A DNA stretch of 64,000 nt. It comes from Bacteroidales bacterium (GTDB lineage Bacteria > Bacteroidota > Bacteroidia > Bacteroidales > VadinHA17). A model generated the notes under the pieces. That model had not been told where the DNA came from, did not search any database, and was given only the letters and a program-made list of their open reading frames with translations. The stretch lies in assembly GCA_021371855.1 (NCBI GenBank), contig JAJFVL010000018.1, positions 372,001-436,000 on the forward strand. The letters run 5' to 3'. The stretch's first letter is position 1; every line of letters starts with the position of its first letter. Both the position numbers and the translations under genes were made by a program. Positions 1-8,764 of the stretch are shown here, in pieces.

Positions 1-551
1 AGGGTCTTGTTACTCCTGTTCAGGTATATACTTCGGGTGATGAGGCTGAACTATTCCTCAACGGGAAATCGCTTGGCAAGAAAAAGAAAGGTGAATATGA
101 ATACCGTCTCAGATGGGATAATGTTGTTTACCAACCTGGTGAATTAAAGGTAGTTGCATATAACAATGGTCAGAAATGGGCTGAAGATGTTATGAGAACC
201 ACCGGGAAACCATATCAGGTTTCCGTAACAGCTGACCGTCCGGCGATTAATCCAGATGGGAATGATCTTGTTTTCATAACAGTAAGAGTTGAAGATAAAA
301 AGAGCCTTCTGGTACCCAGAAGCAACAACCTTGTTAATTTCAGTATTGAGGGACCCGGAAAGATAGTCGCCGTGGATAATGGTGATGCAACAAGCCATGA
401 TCCTTTCATGATTTCATCAAAAAAAGCTTTTAATGGTTTATGTCTTGTTATTGTAAAAGCTGATAAAGGTGCTACAGGTGCATTTACAGTAAATGCCGGA
501 TCAAAAGGATTAAAGCCAGCTGCAGTAAAAGTTAAGATAGTTGATGAATAA
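1..551 (+). CDS. Glycoside hydrolase family 2 (beta-galactosidase-type) protein, C-terminal fragment
   Basis: The reading frame is open from base 3 to the TAA at 549-551, so the 5' part lies outside the window. The first ~60 residues (VYTSGDEAELFLNGKSLG) match the DUF4982 domain of Bacteroidota GH2 beta-galactosidases, where the polypeptide describes an added beta-sandwich after the catalytic barrel. The rest is a second Ig-like/invasin-like sandwich (ITVRVEDKKSLLVPRSNN, then GPGKIVAVDNGDATSHDPF), the usual last domain of this family. The catalytic domain is not visible, so substrate cannot be judged. Likely periplasmic or surface glycan degradation. Confidence is high for the family, none for specificity. 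Confidence 0.85.
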   Translation, partial: GLVTPVQVYTSGDEAELFLNGKSLGKKKKGEYEYRLRWDNVVYQPGELKVVAYNNGQKWAEDVMRTTGKPYQVSVTADRPAINPDGNDLVFITVRVEDKKSLLVPRSNNLVNFSIEGPGKIVAVDNGDATSHDPFMISSKKAFNGLCLVIVKADKGATGAFTVNAGSKGLKPAAVKVKIVDE

Positions 552-622
552 AATATTCAAATGGAAAAAGCCATTAACTGCAGAGTCTCTTTTTAATATA
601 TTTGTTATTCCGGATGGAACTG

Positions 623-1900
623 ATGATTGAAGACCAGAAAACTATTATTATTATAGGCGGAGGATTCGGTGGACTGCAACTTGCCCGTCAGCTAAAAAAT
701 TCCAAATTCAGGATCTTGCTTTTTGACAAACAGAATCATCATCAGTTCCAACCCCTCTTTTACCAGGTTGCAAGTTCACGTCTTGAGCCTTCAACAATTT
801 CTTTTCCTTTCAGAAAAATATTTCAGAAATTTTCAAATCTTACTTACCATCTTGCAGAAGTAATCAGTATTGACCCAGGCAGGAATGAAATAACCACATC
901 TGTCGGAGATTTTACCTATGATTATCTGGTTATTGCAGCTGGTTGTAAGACCAATTATTTCGGGAATAAAGAAATTGAGAGAAATTGCCTATCAATGAAA
1001 ACTACCGGTGAGGCAATTGAAATACGCAACAAGATACTTCTCGGATTTGAAAAATACATTTCTGCGAATGAAAATGAGAAGGCCTTATTTCTGAACATCG
1101 TCATCGTAGGTGCAGGGGCCACTGGAGTTGAATTGGCAGGGGCTTTTGCTGAAATGAAGAAAAATATTCTGCCAAAAGATTATCCACATAATGATTTTTC
1201 TGAACTTAAGATAATAATCCTTGAAGGAAGTACTCATACACTTAATAATATGAGTGATACTTCCAGAAATGCTTCAATGAAATATCTTAAAGAGCTTGGG
1301 GTAACCGTAATGACTGAGGTTTTTGTTGAAGGGTATGACGGGGAAACGGTTAAACTCAGCACAGGAGGGATTATTAAGAGCAGGAATGTAATATGGGCAG
1401 CAGGCGTTACGGGAAGTATTATTAAAGGCATTGATAAAGAGAGTACTACAAAATCGAACAGGTACATAGTAGACAGATATAACCGGATTTTGGGTTATAC
1501 TGATATATTCGCCATAGGTGATATTGCTTACATGGAAACTCCGCTTTATCCCCATGGCCATCCACAGGTAGCTAATGTGGCAATAAATCAGGGCAGGAAT
1601 TTAGCTTGTAATCTCAAAGCTGAAAATTCAGGGAAAAAACTGAACGTATATGAGTACAAGGACCTGGGATCCATGGCAACTATCGGGAAACACAGGGCCG
1701 TTGTTGATCTGCCATTTATTCGTATAAAAGGTTACTTCGCATGGTTCATCTGGATGTTCCTGCATCTAATGCTCATTCTGAGTGTGAAAAACAAACTTAT
1801 GATCTTCATCAACTGGGCATGGTATTATCTTACAAAAGATACTTCATTACGGCTTATTCTTGATACTTCCCGTAAAAAAAGCGGTCAGGAAGGTAAATAG
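623..1900 (+). CDS. ndh: Type II NADH dehydrogenase (NDH-2), FAD-dependent
   Basis: Single-subunit, non-proton-pumping NADH:quinone oxidoreductase. Seen: an N-terminal FAD-binding Rossmann motif (IIIIGGGFGGLQLAR), a second dinucleotide fold for NADH (NIVIVGAGATGVELAG near residue 175), the ATG-type motif before the flavin end (IFAIGDIA), and a hydrophobic amphipathic C-terminus (FAWFIWMFLHLMLILSV) that typically anchors NDH-2 to the inner membrane leaflet. Start: an upstream TTG at 602 and ATG at 614 are in frame, but TATATTTG at 597-604 matches a Bacteroidota -7 element, which would place transcription start near 611; the ATG at 623, six residues before the Rossmann strand, is preferred. Length ~425 residues is normal. 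It would couple NADH oxidation to the menaquinone pool. Confidence 0.9.
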   Translation: MIEDQKTIIIIGGGFGGLQLARQLKNSKFRILLFDKQNHHQFQPLFYQVASSRLEPSTISFPFRKIFQKFSNLTYHLAEVISIDPGRNEITTSVGDFTYDYLVIAAGCKTNYFGNKEIERNCLSMKTTGEAIEIRNKILLGFEKYISANENEKALFLNIVIVGAGATGVELAGAFAEMKKNILPKDYPHNDFSELKIIILEGSTHTLNNMSDTSRNASMKYLKELGVTVMTEVFVEGYDGETVKLSTGGIIKSRNVIWAAGVTGSIIKGIDKESTTKSNRYIVDRYNRILGYTDIFAIGDIAYMETPLYPHGHPQVANVAINQGRNLACNLKAENSGKKLNVYEYKDLGSMATIGKHRAVVDLPFIRIKGYFAWFIWMFLHLMLILSVKNKLMIFINWAWYYLTKDTSLRLILDTSRKKSGQEGK

Positions 1901-1938
1901 ATACCGGGGAGGTTGTAATATGAAGCTAAAAGAAGAAA

Positions 1939-1956
1939 AGACATCTTCCGATGTCT
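1939..1956 (+). terminator. Possible terminator hairpin after NDH-2
   Basis: AGACATC-TTCC-GATGTCT forms a perfect 7-bp stem with a 4-nt loop, 38 nt after the NDH-2 stop, followed by CTTCTAAATT. The T-tract is poor, so termination strength is uncertain. Confidence 0.35.
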
Positions 1957-2009
1957 CTTCTAAATTAAAACCTGAAACCAAATTTTACCGGATAGTGGAG
2001 ATTTTGCTT

Positions 2010-2492
2010 TTACTTTCTTGCCATTTCTTCCGGGTTACTAATAAGCCTTGGGAAATAAGCTGCAATGAGATGTGCATTATCGACTTCACCTCTTCTCCCG
2101 GGAGCTAAAACCTTCTGATGAAAATACTCGCTACGCTCGAGCAAAGCATCTGATGTCGAGTAGCCATCTTTCTTCAAGGATTTGTCAAGCTTCTGAACAC
2201 CAAAATAACTTTCATTGCATACATACTGAACAGAAAGTTTGTCAGAAAGTACAATATAATTTTTGCACTTTTTGTCTTTCTTTATCACAATAGTTACCTC
2301 CATAGGGGAGTTTTGATAGCTGATTTGATATGCCTTAAACTGTTCACCATTTATAGTGACCGGATTATCGGCAGTATAAATCTTGTAGTCTCCAAGTGAT
2401 GAATGGGTCTTCCCACCACCAACAAATTCTCTTGCAAAAGAAGCAGTACTAAAAGCTACCAATAGTAATGCTGCAAAAAATATTCTTTTCAT
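2010..2492 (-). CDS. Secreted protein of unknown function
   Basis: 160 residues with a clear signal peptide (MKRIFFAALLLVAFSTASFA, cleavage after A-x-A near residue 20). The mature part reads as beta-rich (REFVGGGKTHSSLGDYKIYTAD, then KAYQISYQNSPMEVTIVIKK) with two cysteines that could form a disulfide (KKCKNYIV and YVCNES). I recognise no family. It stands alone, convergent with NDH-2 and downstream in the same direction as the cold-shock gene but separated by 347 bp and a terminator. Probably periplasmic; the coding call rests on the signal peptide and normal composition. Confidence 0.7.
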   Translation of the reverse strand: MKRIFFAALLLVAFSTASFAREFVGGGKTHSSLGDYKIYTADNPVTINGEQFKAYQISYQNSPMEVTIVIKKDKKCKNYIVLSDKLSVQYVCNESYFGVQKLDKSLKKDGYSTSDALLERSEYFHQKVLAPGRRGEVDNAHLIAAYFPRLISNPEEMARK

Positions 2493-2839
2493 GGCTGTAA
2501 AGAATTAATTATTTAATGGTTTCAAACAACTCTTCTGTAATGCTATTCTTATCAAAGAATCTTATTTCAGCTACATATTCTATAAAGATTCATAACGAAA
2601 TTATGCTATAGTTAAATGCCGGGAAAGCATAATTCCACGAATGGTATACCTGAGTATACAAATAGCAAAAAAAATATCGGTGGTGTGTTTTAAGAAGACT
2701 TCTGATAACATAAAAACCCGAAAAAAATCGGGTTTCCATTCCTGGACGCACGTATTATTGTGCCTGGTTTTATTTTATTGGGAAATATAGAATAAGTGGA
2801 AGCAAAAATTATGGCATAAAATTCATTAATAATGTATGC
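2493..2839. other. Intergenic region, 347 bp
   Basis: AT-rich with no credible gene. It holds the minus-strand terminator at 2714-2735 and a small inverted/direct repeat GTATAC-CTGA-GTATAC near 2643-2658 that I cannot interpret. The promoter of the 2492 minus-strand gene should lie at its left end but no clear -33/-7 pair is visible. Confidence 0.5.
2714..2735 (-). terminator. Intrinsic terminator of the cold-shock gene
   Basis: Read on the minus strand: AAACCCGA, 6-nt T-rich loop, TCGGGTTT, followed by TTTATG. An 8-bp stem lying ~105 nt after the cold-shock protein stop codon. Confidence 0.55.
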
Positions 2840-3301
2840 CTATCTCTCCTTAAAAAGTTTTACATTTAAAGCAGTAAAGCCCTTAGGACCTTTCCCAAGT
2901 TCAAAGATGACAATGTTATTCTCCTTGATTGTATCAACAAGATTATTTACATGGACAAAAACACTCTGATTGTTTTCCATATCCCTGATGAAACCGAAAC
3001 CTTTCGATTCATTAAAAAAAGTAACCACTCCTTTACGAATGTAATCTGATTTTTGTTGGGAATCATTTTTAGTAGCACCAAGCACTATGGTATCTGCATC
3101 TATTACCTGAGATTTTTTGTCAGGGTCGGGAGGAGTTGATGATATCATCCCGAATTCATCAACATAGGCAATCATGTCATCAAAACTGGCTTTTTTCCCG
3201 GTCTCTTTCTTTATAAGCCGTTTTTTTTCTTTTTCTTTTCTTTTTTTATCTTTCTTATTCTTTACTTCTTTTTTGTTCGATGTTTCTTGCGATCTTCCCA
3301 T
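2840..3301 (-). CDS. Cold-shock domain protein with lysine-rich N-terminus
   Basis: 153 residues. Residues ~88-150 form a cold-shock domain with RNP1-like KGFGFI and RNP2-like VFVHV, which bind single-stranded RNA or DNA. Residues ~8-40 are extremely rich in Lys/Arg/Glu (KKDKKRKEKEKKRLIKKE), probably a disordered basic tail that adds nonspecific nucleic-acid affinity. This long form is common in Bacteroidota and differs from the ~70-residue enteric CspA. Role: RNA chaperone or translation regulator; stress inducibility is assumed from the family, not seen. Monocistronic, with its own terminator. Confidence 0.88.
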   Translation of the reverse strand: MGRSQETSNKKEVKNKKDKKRKEKEKKRLIKKETGKKASFDDMIAYVDEFGMISSTPPDPDKKSQVIDADTIVLGATKNDSQQKSDYIRKGVVTFFNESKGFGFIRDMENNQSVFVHVNNLVDTIKENNIVIFELGKGPKGFTALNVKLFKER

Positions 3302-3532
3302 GAAATAATATTTGATTTATAAATAAGTTTCCGACTTTAATACTAAATAATCAGCTCTTTGAGTAAGTAGCGGAATGAAATCACCAACTTCATACCGGTT
3401 AATTATTATTAAATGCATAAAATTGCAAAGCTGAATTATGTTCAAAGGTACTATTTTATTTCTGTGAAACCTATTATGTCAGATAAATGATATTCCATGA
3501 ATAAAATGTACAGTTCCCAGTCAGGCAAATCA

Positions 3533-5575
3533 TTATATATTGAACAGTAATGTTACAAATGCTGACCGCCCGTATCCATTCACTCCGGAGCCATGGAACC
3601 GGTAATCTTCATTTAAAAGGTTAAGAAGGCTGACATTTATTTTGACATAATGCAATGAATAGCCTGTACTGACATTAAAAATATTCCATCCGGGAGTTCC
3701 TCCTACCGGTATCCGGTTATCAGATTTATCACCTGCCGCAAGCCGGTCTTGCTTTCCGGCAGCCTGCCACTCAGTGTTAATCCACCAGTTTTTATGACTA
3801 TACTCAGCAGCCAGACGTCCAAAAACCGGAGGAATACGTCTCACAGGCTCATTGTTGGTAACATTCTGACCATAAGTATAGGTCACTGATCCGCTAAACA
3901 ACCAGGATCTGTTAAGTTCATAATCCAATGAAGCTTCAATACCCTGAATATATGAGTGCTCAGCATTTTCTTTTGTATAAACCTGGTAACCTTCAATGCT
4001 TTCGCCTTCTACTTTCTTACGGACTATCAAATTCCGTAACTCATTGCGATAAACATATAGTTCCCCTCTGAGTTTACCATTATTGTATTTATATCCCAGC
4101 TGATATTGAAACGAGTGCTCCGGTTTAAGGTTGAAATCCGGCTTTTCGTACCTGAAATCAACAATACCCAATGTACCAAGATCATCAATATTTGGGGCTC
4201 TGAAACCAGTATTCAATGAGACGAATAAACCGGAAGTTGTATTCAGCTTCCTCAATACACCCAGATTGCCTACAAGTGCCGAGGGGGTAAGAGTTGTTTT
4301 TCCTAATGTCTCATCTTCAACTTTGGCAATAAAAGTATTGAAGCGGGCCCCGGCGGTAAAATTCCAATCCTTCAAACTGTAACTGTGCAGTGTAAACACG
4401 GCAATACTTGTCATTTTAGCTCCATCGGGATATAACCCACGTGATGTAATACTTAAATCAGATGAGAGATTATTGTCGATACGGTCGCTTTTAACCAAAT
4501 CATTATAGATTTCGATACCGCTGTTAGCCGACCAGTTATTTTTGTCTGAAGTGAAAGCTTCAGCTGAAAAAGATAATGTGCGTACCTTATCGTTCTCCAG
4601 ACGTAAAACGTCAGATCCGTTTTTATGTGACTCTCTTGTCTCAAGGCTATGCTGGTATGAAGCAGTGAATTGTGCAGACTTTAATATACCTTCATTCAGT
4701 TTCTGGTTAAGTCTGATATAGGCAAGCTCACGCTTTTGAGGATCCATTTTGTTCACAGCATAATTCTCCAAGGCAATTTTATGGTACACAGGAACATCAC
4801 TCTGATGTACGCTATTGTAGGCTAAAGTAAGTGACGAAGTCGCCGAAAGAAGGATTTTCCCTTTAAGATCATAATCATGTTCCATATAACCAGTAGGTGA
4901 TTGTCTTCCGGTAGTATCACCGCCAACAATGTCGCCAAAATTCCGTCCTGTCAGTCCGGCTCTGAACGCTGCCTTTTTATTACTGAAATTAACACCTGCA
5001 TGAAGACTCTCTTCCATTCCTTGAGTGGCAAATCGTGTCAGTAAAGAGCCACCCCAACGGGATCTATCAGAAGTATTGAGTTCCTTGCTGAATACCTGAA
5101 TGGTTCCCCCTATTGCATCGGAACCATATTGAACAGATCCGCTTCCACGCATAACTTCCATCTTGTCAACGCTAAAAATGTCAATAGTATTAAAATACTG
5201 ATTCGGACCATAGCGAAAAGTCGAATTACTCAATCTTATCCCGTCAATAAGGAGGAGAGTCTGATTCCCGGTCAATCCGCGCAAAAAAGGCGAACCTCCT
5301 CCATGGTTTGTCTTTTGCACAAAGACACCCGGAGTAGTCTGAAGAGCTTCTGGCGAAGTGCGTAGCTGCAACTGCTGAATTGATTTACTATCAATCACTC
5401 TGATAGCTTCAGGTGTGTTCATTTGAAATGATCCATACCTGTTGGCTGTTATAACCACCTCTCCCAGATCATGTGAAGGTATAGAATCATGGACCGGGAC
5501 TGAATCCCTTTTCTGGGCAGCCAGTACCCCTGAAAAAGTAAATAGAAATAATGAAGCTATAATATTAAAAGACAT
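3533..5575 (-). CDS. TonB-dependent outer-membrane receptor
   Basis: 680 residues. A signal peptide (residues 1-20) is followed by a TonB-box-like region (LGEVVITANRYG), a plug domain (residues ~50-165: RTSPEALQTTPGVFVQKTN, PFLRGLTGNQTLLLIDGIRL, VEVMRGSGSVQYGSDAIGG type) and a ~500-residue 22-strand barrel ending in the aromatic-terminated strand GRSAFVTLLFNI. There is no N-terminal carboxypeptidase-like domain and no adjacent SusD, so this is a classic siderophore/heme/vitamin-type receptor (closest in feel to the hemoglobin/cobalamin receptor group) rather than a SusC glycan importer. The ligand cannot be told: no cobalamin riboswitch is visible upstream. Monocistronic. Confidence 0.9.
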   Translation of the reverse strand: MSFNIIASLFLFTFSGVLAAQKRDSVPVHDSIPSHDLGEVVITANRYGSFQMNTPEAIRVIDSKSIQQLQLRTSPEALQTTPGVFVQKTNHGGGSPFLRGLTGNQTLLLIDGIRLSNSTFRYGPNQYFNTIDIFSVDKMEVMRGSGSVQYGSDAIGGTIQVFSKELNTSDRSRWGGSLLTRFATQGMEESLHAGVNFSNKKAAFRAGLTGRNFGDIVGGDTTGRQSPTGYMEHDYDLKGKILLSATSSLTLAYNSVHQSDVPVYHKIALENYAVNKMDPQKRELAYIRLNQKLNEGILKSAQFTASYQHSLETRESHKNGSDVLRLENDKVRTLSFSAEAFTSDKNNWSANSGIEIYNDLVKSDRIDNNLSSDLSITSRGLYPDGAKMTSIAVFTLHSYSLKDWNFTAGARFNTFIAKVEDETLGKTTLTPSALVGNLGVLRKLNTTSGLFVSLNTGFRAPNIDDLGTLGIVDFRYEKPDFNLKPEHSFQYQLGYKYNNGKLRGELYVYRNELRNLIVRKKVEGESIEGYQVYTKENAEHSYIQGIEASLDYELNRSWLFSGSVTYTYGQNVTNNEPVRRIPPVFGRLAAEYSHKNWWINTEWQAAGKQDRLAAGDKSDNRIPVGGTPGWNIFNVSTGYSLHYVKINVSLLNLLNEDYRFHGSGVNGYGRSAFVTLLFNI

Positions 5576-5589
5576 ATTTTTTTAGTTCT

Positions 5590-5618
5590 GTTGTTACAAA
5601 GAATACAAATATAACAAC
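5590..5618. promoter_or_regulatory. Inverted repeat upstream of the TonB receptor, possible operator
   Basis: GTTGTTA at 5590-5596 and TAACAAC at 5612-5618 form an inverted repeat with a 15-nt spacer, 15 bp from the receptor start. On the minus strand it contains TATATTTG (5613-5606), matching a -7 promoter element, so a protein bound here would control the receptor. The half-sites resemble Rex half-sites but the spacing is wrong for Rex. Confidence 0.35.
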
Positions 5619-5781
5619 AACTCTGAGTTTTAATGAATGACCTTTTTATTAATAATTGTTAAAAAATTTATAAAAAGCGTGACAAAGATTCTGCAGGAGG
5701 CGCGCGGCAAACGGGAAATCAGCCATTTACTATTGTATCCTGTCATTTTTTTCAGTAACTTAGATAAAAAATTTCAGGAAA

Positions 5782-5877
5782 ATGAAAACAATATATAAAG
5801 TAAGTCTTCTCGGACTGGAGATCATACTGGGATTAATCATAATAGGAGCCATTATTTACATTATCAATCTCATCTAG
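5782..5877 (+). CDS. Small single-pass membrane peptide (31 aa), putative
   Basis: ATG at 5782 to TAG at 5875-5877 encodes a 31-residue peptide: a charged start (MKTIYKVSLLGLE) then an uninterrupted hydrophobic run of Ile/Leu/Gly (IILGLIIIGAIIYIINLI), a textbook transmembrane segment. TCAGGAAA lies just upstream. It sits alone between two minus-strand genes. The peptide composition and the isolated position argue for a real small protein, but an ORF this short could be chance. Confidence 0.4.
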   Translation: MKTIYKVSLLGLEIILGLIIIGAIIYIINLI

Positions 5878-6004
5878 GTTATGGAATCAATAACTCCTTC
5901 AGGACCTGGCTTATGTAAAATATATTCTTACAAGCCATCATGGTATTAAATCAATATAACCAGGAAGAAGAAACCTGGGTTTAAATAAACCGGGAGATTT
6001 GTAA

Positions 6005-6424
6005 TCAAAGGAATTCCTTAACCTGGTCCCAATAATAGGTTGTGCAGGCACCTGAACCGTTCCAGTTCCTGGCAATCTGCTCAAAATCATAAGGCCCGAT
6101 TTGCGAAGCATAGTATAAAAATATCTTTTCAGATATCTCATAATTAAACATGTCCATTGGTGTATAATTACTCCCTGTTCTTTTATTGTAGTCTTCAACA
6201 CGGATCGGGCGGATCTGGAAAAATCCAACTGCTTCTTCAATGGGATTGTAAGCCAGTGTGTCTTTACTGGTTTCTACCATTCCTATTGCATGAATTAGCC
6301 TTTTGTAGGGTTCAACGGGCGGATTATCGATAACTATCAATAATGCATTACCCGGGGCCAGTAGCTTTAATGCAATTAATAAAAAAAAGCTCGTGGAAAC
6401 TATCATTTTCAATTTATCCGGCAT
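6005..6424 (-). CDS. Lysozyme-fold (transglycosylase-like) exported protein
   Basis: 139 residues with an N-terminal hydrophobic export signal (MIVSTSFFLLIALKLLAPGNA). The mature part carries a soluble lytic transglycosylase-like pattern: an early Glu in HAIGMVETSKDTLAYN, then EEAVGFFQIRP and a final ARNWNGSG motif, equivalent to the GxxQ/N-W-G signatures of lysozyme-fold enzymes. Likely cuts or binds periplasmic peptidoglycan. It is much shorter than true lytic transglycosylases, as is common for this Bacteroidota group, so catalytic activity is inferred only. Confidence 0.7.
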   Translation of the reverse strand: MPDKLKMIVSTSFFLLIALKLLAPGNALLIVIDNPPVEPYKRLIHAIGMVETSKDTLAYNPIEEAVGFFQIRPIRVEDYNKRTGSNYTPMDMFNYEISEKIFLYYASQIGPYDFEQIARNWNGSGACTTYYWDQVKEFL

Positions 6425-6497
6425 AGTCGTATTTTGAATTTAGTGAATAAAATGCAATCCATCTGGTATTTATGAGATGTTCAAATAGAGAAATTGT

Positions 6498-6776
6498 TTA
6501 ATTTGTTCTCCGGGAATTACAGATAAATTCATTAAAGGTCAATAATTCATTCATACTATCTGAAACAACAGAAAAGCTAAACTGTTCAATTGCTTTAGAA
6601 ATAAGCCATTCACTCTTCAAGGAAGAATCCACTAAAATGTTGGTTATATAATTTTTAGATTGTTGCCTCAACCAATACCTGATATTCTTGATATGATACT
6701 TACTCATGCTCCTGGGAGAGCATAACCTGATAATGGAGAATGAAATCAGGAAGAACATTGTAATTACCTTTTTCAT
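6498..6776 (-). CDS. Small hypothetical protein with N-terminal hydrophobic segment
   Basis: 92 residues starting MKKVITMFFLISFSIIRLCSPRS, which looks like a signal peptide or membrane anchor; the rest is unremarkable (WLRQQSKNYITNILVDSSLKSEW). No family recognised. It is 73 bp upstream of, and in the same direction as, the lysozyme-fold gene. The coding call is uncertain. Confidence 0.4.
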   Translation of the reverse strand: MKKVITMFFLISFSIIRLCSPRSMSKYHIKNIRYWLRQQSKNYITNILVDSSLKSEWLISKAIEQFSFSVVSDSMNELLTFNEFICNSRRTN

Positions 6777-6939
6777 CAGGTCGGTTATTAGTCAAATAAC
6801 CATTTAAAATTCCAAAGTAAAATTACGAAAGGGATTAACACCAGTCAAAAAAAAATTTCAACAAGTTATTAGCTCTGTCCTACCTTAACAGAACAGTACA
6901 ATACTGAAGTATTGGTATAACAACAGGTAAGAATCCGAA

Positions 6940-8604
6940 CTACTTCACAGCACTCTGAAACAGACTGGTTTCAGTCAGATTATGTCTTCCACGTGAAGTA
7001 ACAGCAGGATTAACATCAAGCTTTAAAAGGTCCTTCATGTTACCTATCTCGAAAGCAGCAAGGTAAACCAGTTTCGTTGTTTTGCAGAATTTTTTATAAT
7101 TAATATTCTCTAACAGATCATTGGGTGTGTGATAATCGAAGGTAAAACCGCTAAAGATCCATACGCCAGGAATTCCAAACCGGACAAATGGATATTGATC
7201 GCTCCTGAAATAAACATGCAGAGGATGATCAACACTGGAGTACCTGTAATCAAATGCAAAATTAATTCCGCCATTTCTGTTCACCTTCTTGATAGCTCCA
7301 TCAAGCTCTGAACTCAACAGGTTGGACCCCACGAGGAACAGACTGTCAGAACTATTACGTCCAATCATATCCATATTGAGGCATGCGCTGATCTTTTCAA
7401 CAGGCACAGGGCAGTTATTTATAAAATAATGCGATCCGTTCATGCCCTTCTCCTCACCTGTAAACCAGGCTAAGATGACAGACCTTTTTGGTCGTTCAGC
7501 CAACAAAGCCTGACCAATCTCCATTAGCGCAACAGTGGCAGTACCATTGTCGTCAGCGCCCGGGCAAATCTCTCCGTCACGTATACCAACAGCATCATGG
7601 TGACCGCTGATAACAATATATTCATTCTTTAATACAGGGTCTGAACCTTCAATAACCGCAATGACATTTCGGGATGTCGATTCAGAATTATCGACTTCAA
7701 CATCAAGATTAACATGAACGTCCGGAACAATTTTTGAAGGTATCTGATGTCCCTGTTTTACCATCTTAAACATCTCACCGACTTCGTACCTGGATATTCC
7801 AAGTATTTCTGCAGCCAGTTCATGGCTTATCTCAGCCCTCTCGAATGGAAAAGATGGCCTTGCTTCCGGCTTGGGATTTGCCGGAGCAGGGGTTGTAAAC
7901 ACAGTCCGTTGGGAATCGAATACAGTGGTCATTTTTCCTGAAGGAATTGTCTCAAATATTTTAGACCCTGCTGCCATCTTTTCTTCTCTTTCAGCACTGA
8001 CAATTGTCAGGATAGCTGATGCTCCCCTTTTCCGGATTTCAGCACTCCTGGAATTAAACCTGCCATATTGGGTAATGCCCAATTCCGGGTTACTGCCAGG
8101 CCGCTGTGCATCCATAATGACAACTATTTTTCCTTTTAAATCCAGACCTTTTAAATCATCCCACCCGTTTTCGGGATCGCTGAATCCAAGGCCTGCAAAA
8201 ACAACATCCCCGGAATAAGACCCGGAAACAGAAAAATTTCCTCCGAATCCTTTGCCATAATAATAAACCTGTTCTCCACTTCCCTTTGATATTCTTATCT
8301 TTGTATTTGGCTGGAAGACCGAAGTGACTGTAACCGGAATAGCCTGATAAAATGAACCATCTTTCATTATTGGTTTTAGTCCGGCATTTTTTACCCAGTT
8401 CCCAATATAAAGTGTTGCTATTTCAAGCTCCGGAGAAGGTATTACCCTGCCCCGGAACTCCCTGGCGCCCAGAAATTCAAGATGGTACCTTAGTTCCTTT
8501 TCTGTTATCGTCTTAAGACCCTTAGACTGGGAAAATGATAATCCGTAAACGGGCAGAAGTAACAATAAAGACACGATACGTAAACTAAACAGGCCTTTCT
8601 TCAT
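6940..8604 (-). CDS. M28 family zinc aminopeptidase with PA domain
   Basis: 554 residues with a signal peptide (residues ~1-26). A protease-associated (PA) domain inserts around residues 125-235 (GDVVFAGLGFSDPENGWDDL, KGKIVVIMD). The M28 co-catalytic di-zinc motifs follow: SGHHDAVG (first His), CPGADDNGTATVALMEI (bridging Asp), WFTGEEKGMNGS (catalytic Glu-Glu), MDMIGR (Asp), and YHTPNDLLENI near the end (His). Probably a periplasmic or surface exopeptidase feeding amino-acid fermentation. A good promoter lies upstream at 8652-8682. Length fits the PA-containing subfamily. Confidence 0.9.
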   Translation of the reverse strand: MKKGLFSLRIVSLLLLLPVYGLSFSQSKGLKTITEKELRYHLEFLGAREFRGRVIPSPELEIATLYIGNWVKNAGLKPIMKDGSFYQAIPVTVTSVFQPNTKIRISKGSGEQVYYYGKGFGGNFSVSGSYSGDVVFAGLGFSDPENGWDDLKGLDLKGKIVVIMDAQRPGSNPELGITQYGRFNSRSAEIRKRGASAILTIVSAEREEKMAAGSKIFETIPSGKMTTVFDSQRTVFTTPAPANPKPEARPSFPFERAEISHELAAEILGISRYEVGEMFKMVKQGHQIPSKIVPDVHVNLDVEVDNSESTSRNVIAVIEGSDPVLKNEYIVISGHHDAVGIRDGEICPGADDNGTATVALMEIGQALLAERPKRSVILAWFTGEEKGMNGSHYFINNCPVPVEKISACLNMDMIGRNSSDSLFLVGSNLLSSELDGAIKKVNRNGGINFAFDYRYSSVDHPLHVYFRSDQYPFVRFGIPGVWIFSGFTFDYHTPNDLLENINYKKFCKTTKLVYLAAFEIGNMKDLLKLDVNPAVTSRGRHNLTETSLFQSAVK

Positions 8605-8651
8605 AACAATCCTATAATTAAATACTAATTGAAACCGGTAAATATTTTTTT

Positions 8652-8682
8652 CAAAATTAACCTTTTTATTGTTATAACCAAA
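8652..8682 (-). promoter_or_regulatory. Bacteroidota-type promoter of the M28 peptidase gene
   Basis: On the minus strand: -33 TTTG (8682-8679), 19-nt spacer, -7 TAATTTTG (8659-8652). This matches the known sigma-ABfr consensus TTTG-N19-21-TAnnTTTG and lies 48 bp before the start codon. Confidence 0.6.
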
Positions 8683-8764
8683 GAATACTAAGGTGTAATT
8701 TCCGGCCGAAGATTATTAAAGGCAACTGGATTCTTTACTGGGCAAAGAAAAACCGGATTTTGTT

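Noticed and set aside
2072..2293. Plus-strand ORF over the secreted hypothetical gene
   Set aside because: It lies fully inside the antisense of a gene with a clear signal peptide and has no recognisable feature.
5576..5780. Cobalamin or other riboswitch upstream of the TonB receptor
   Set aside because: The region is AT-rich and lacks the conserved B12-box-type sequence and a paired structure.
5971..5996. Terminator after the lysozyme-fold gene (GGTTTA-AA-TAAACC)
   Set aside because: Six-base stem with a 2-nt loop is too tight to form well, and the T-tract is interrupted.
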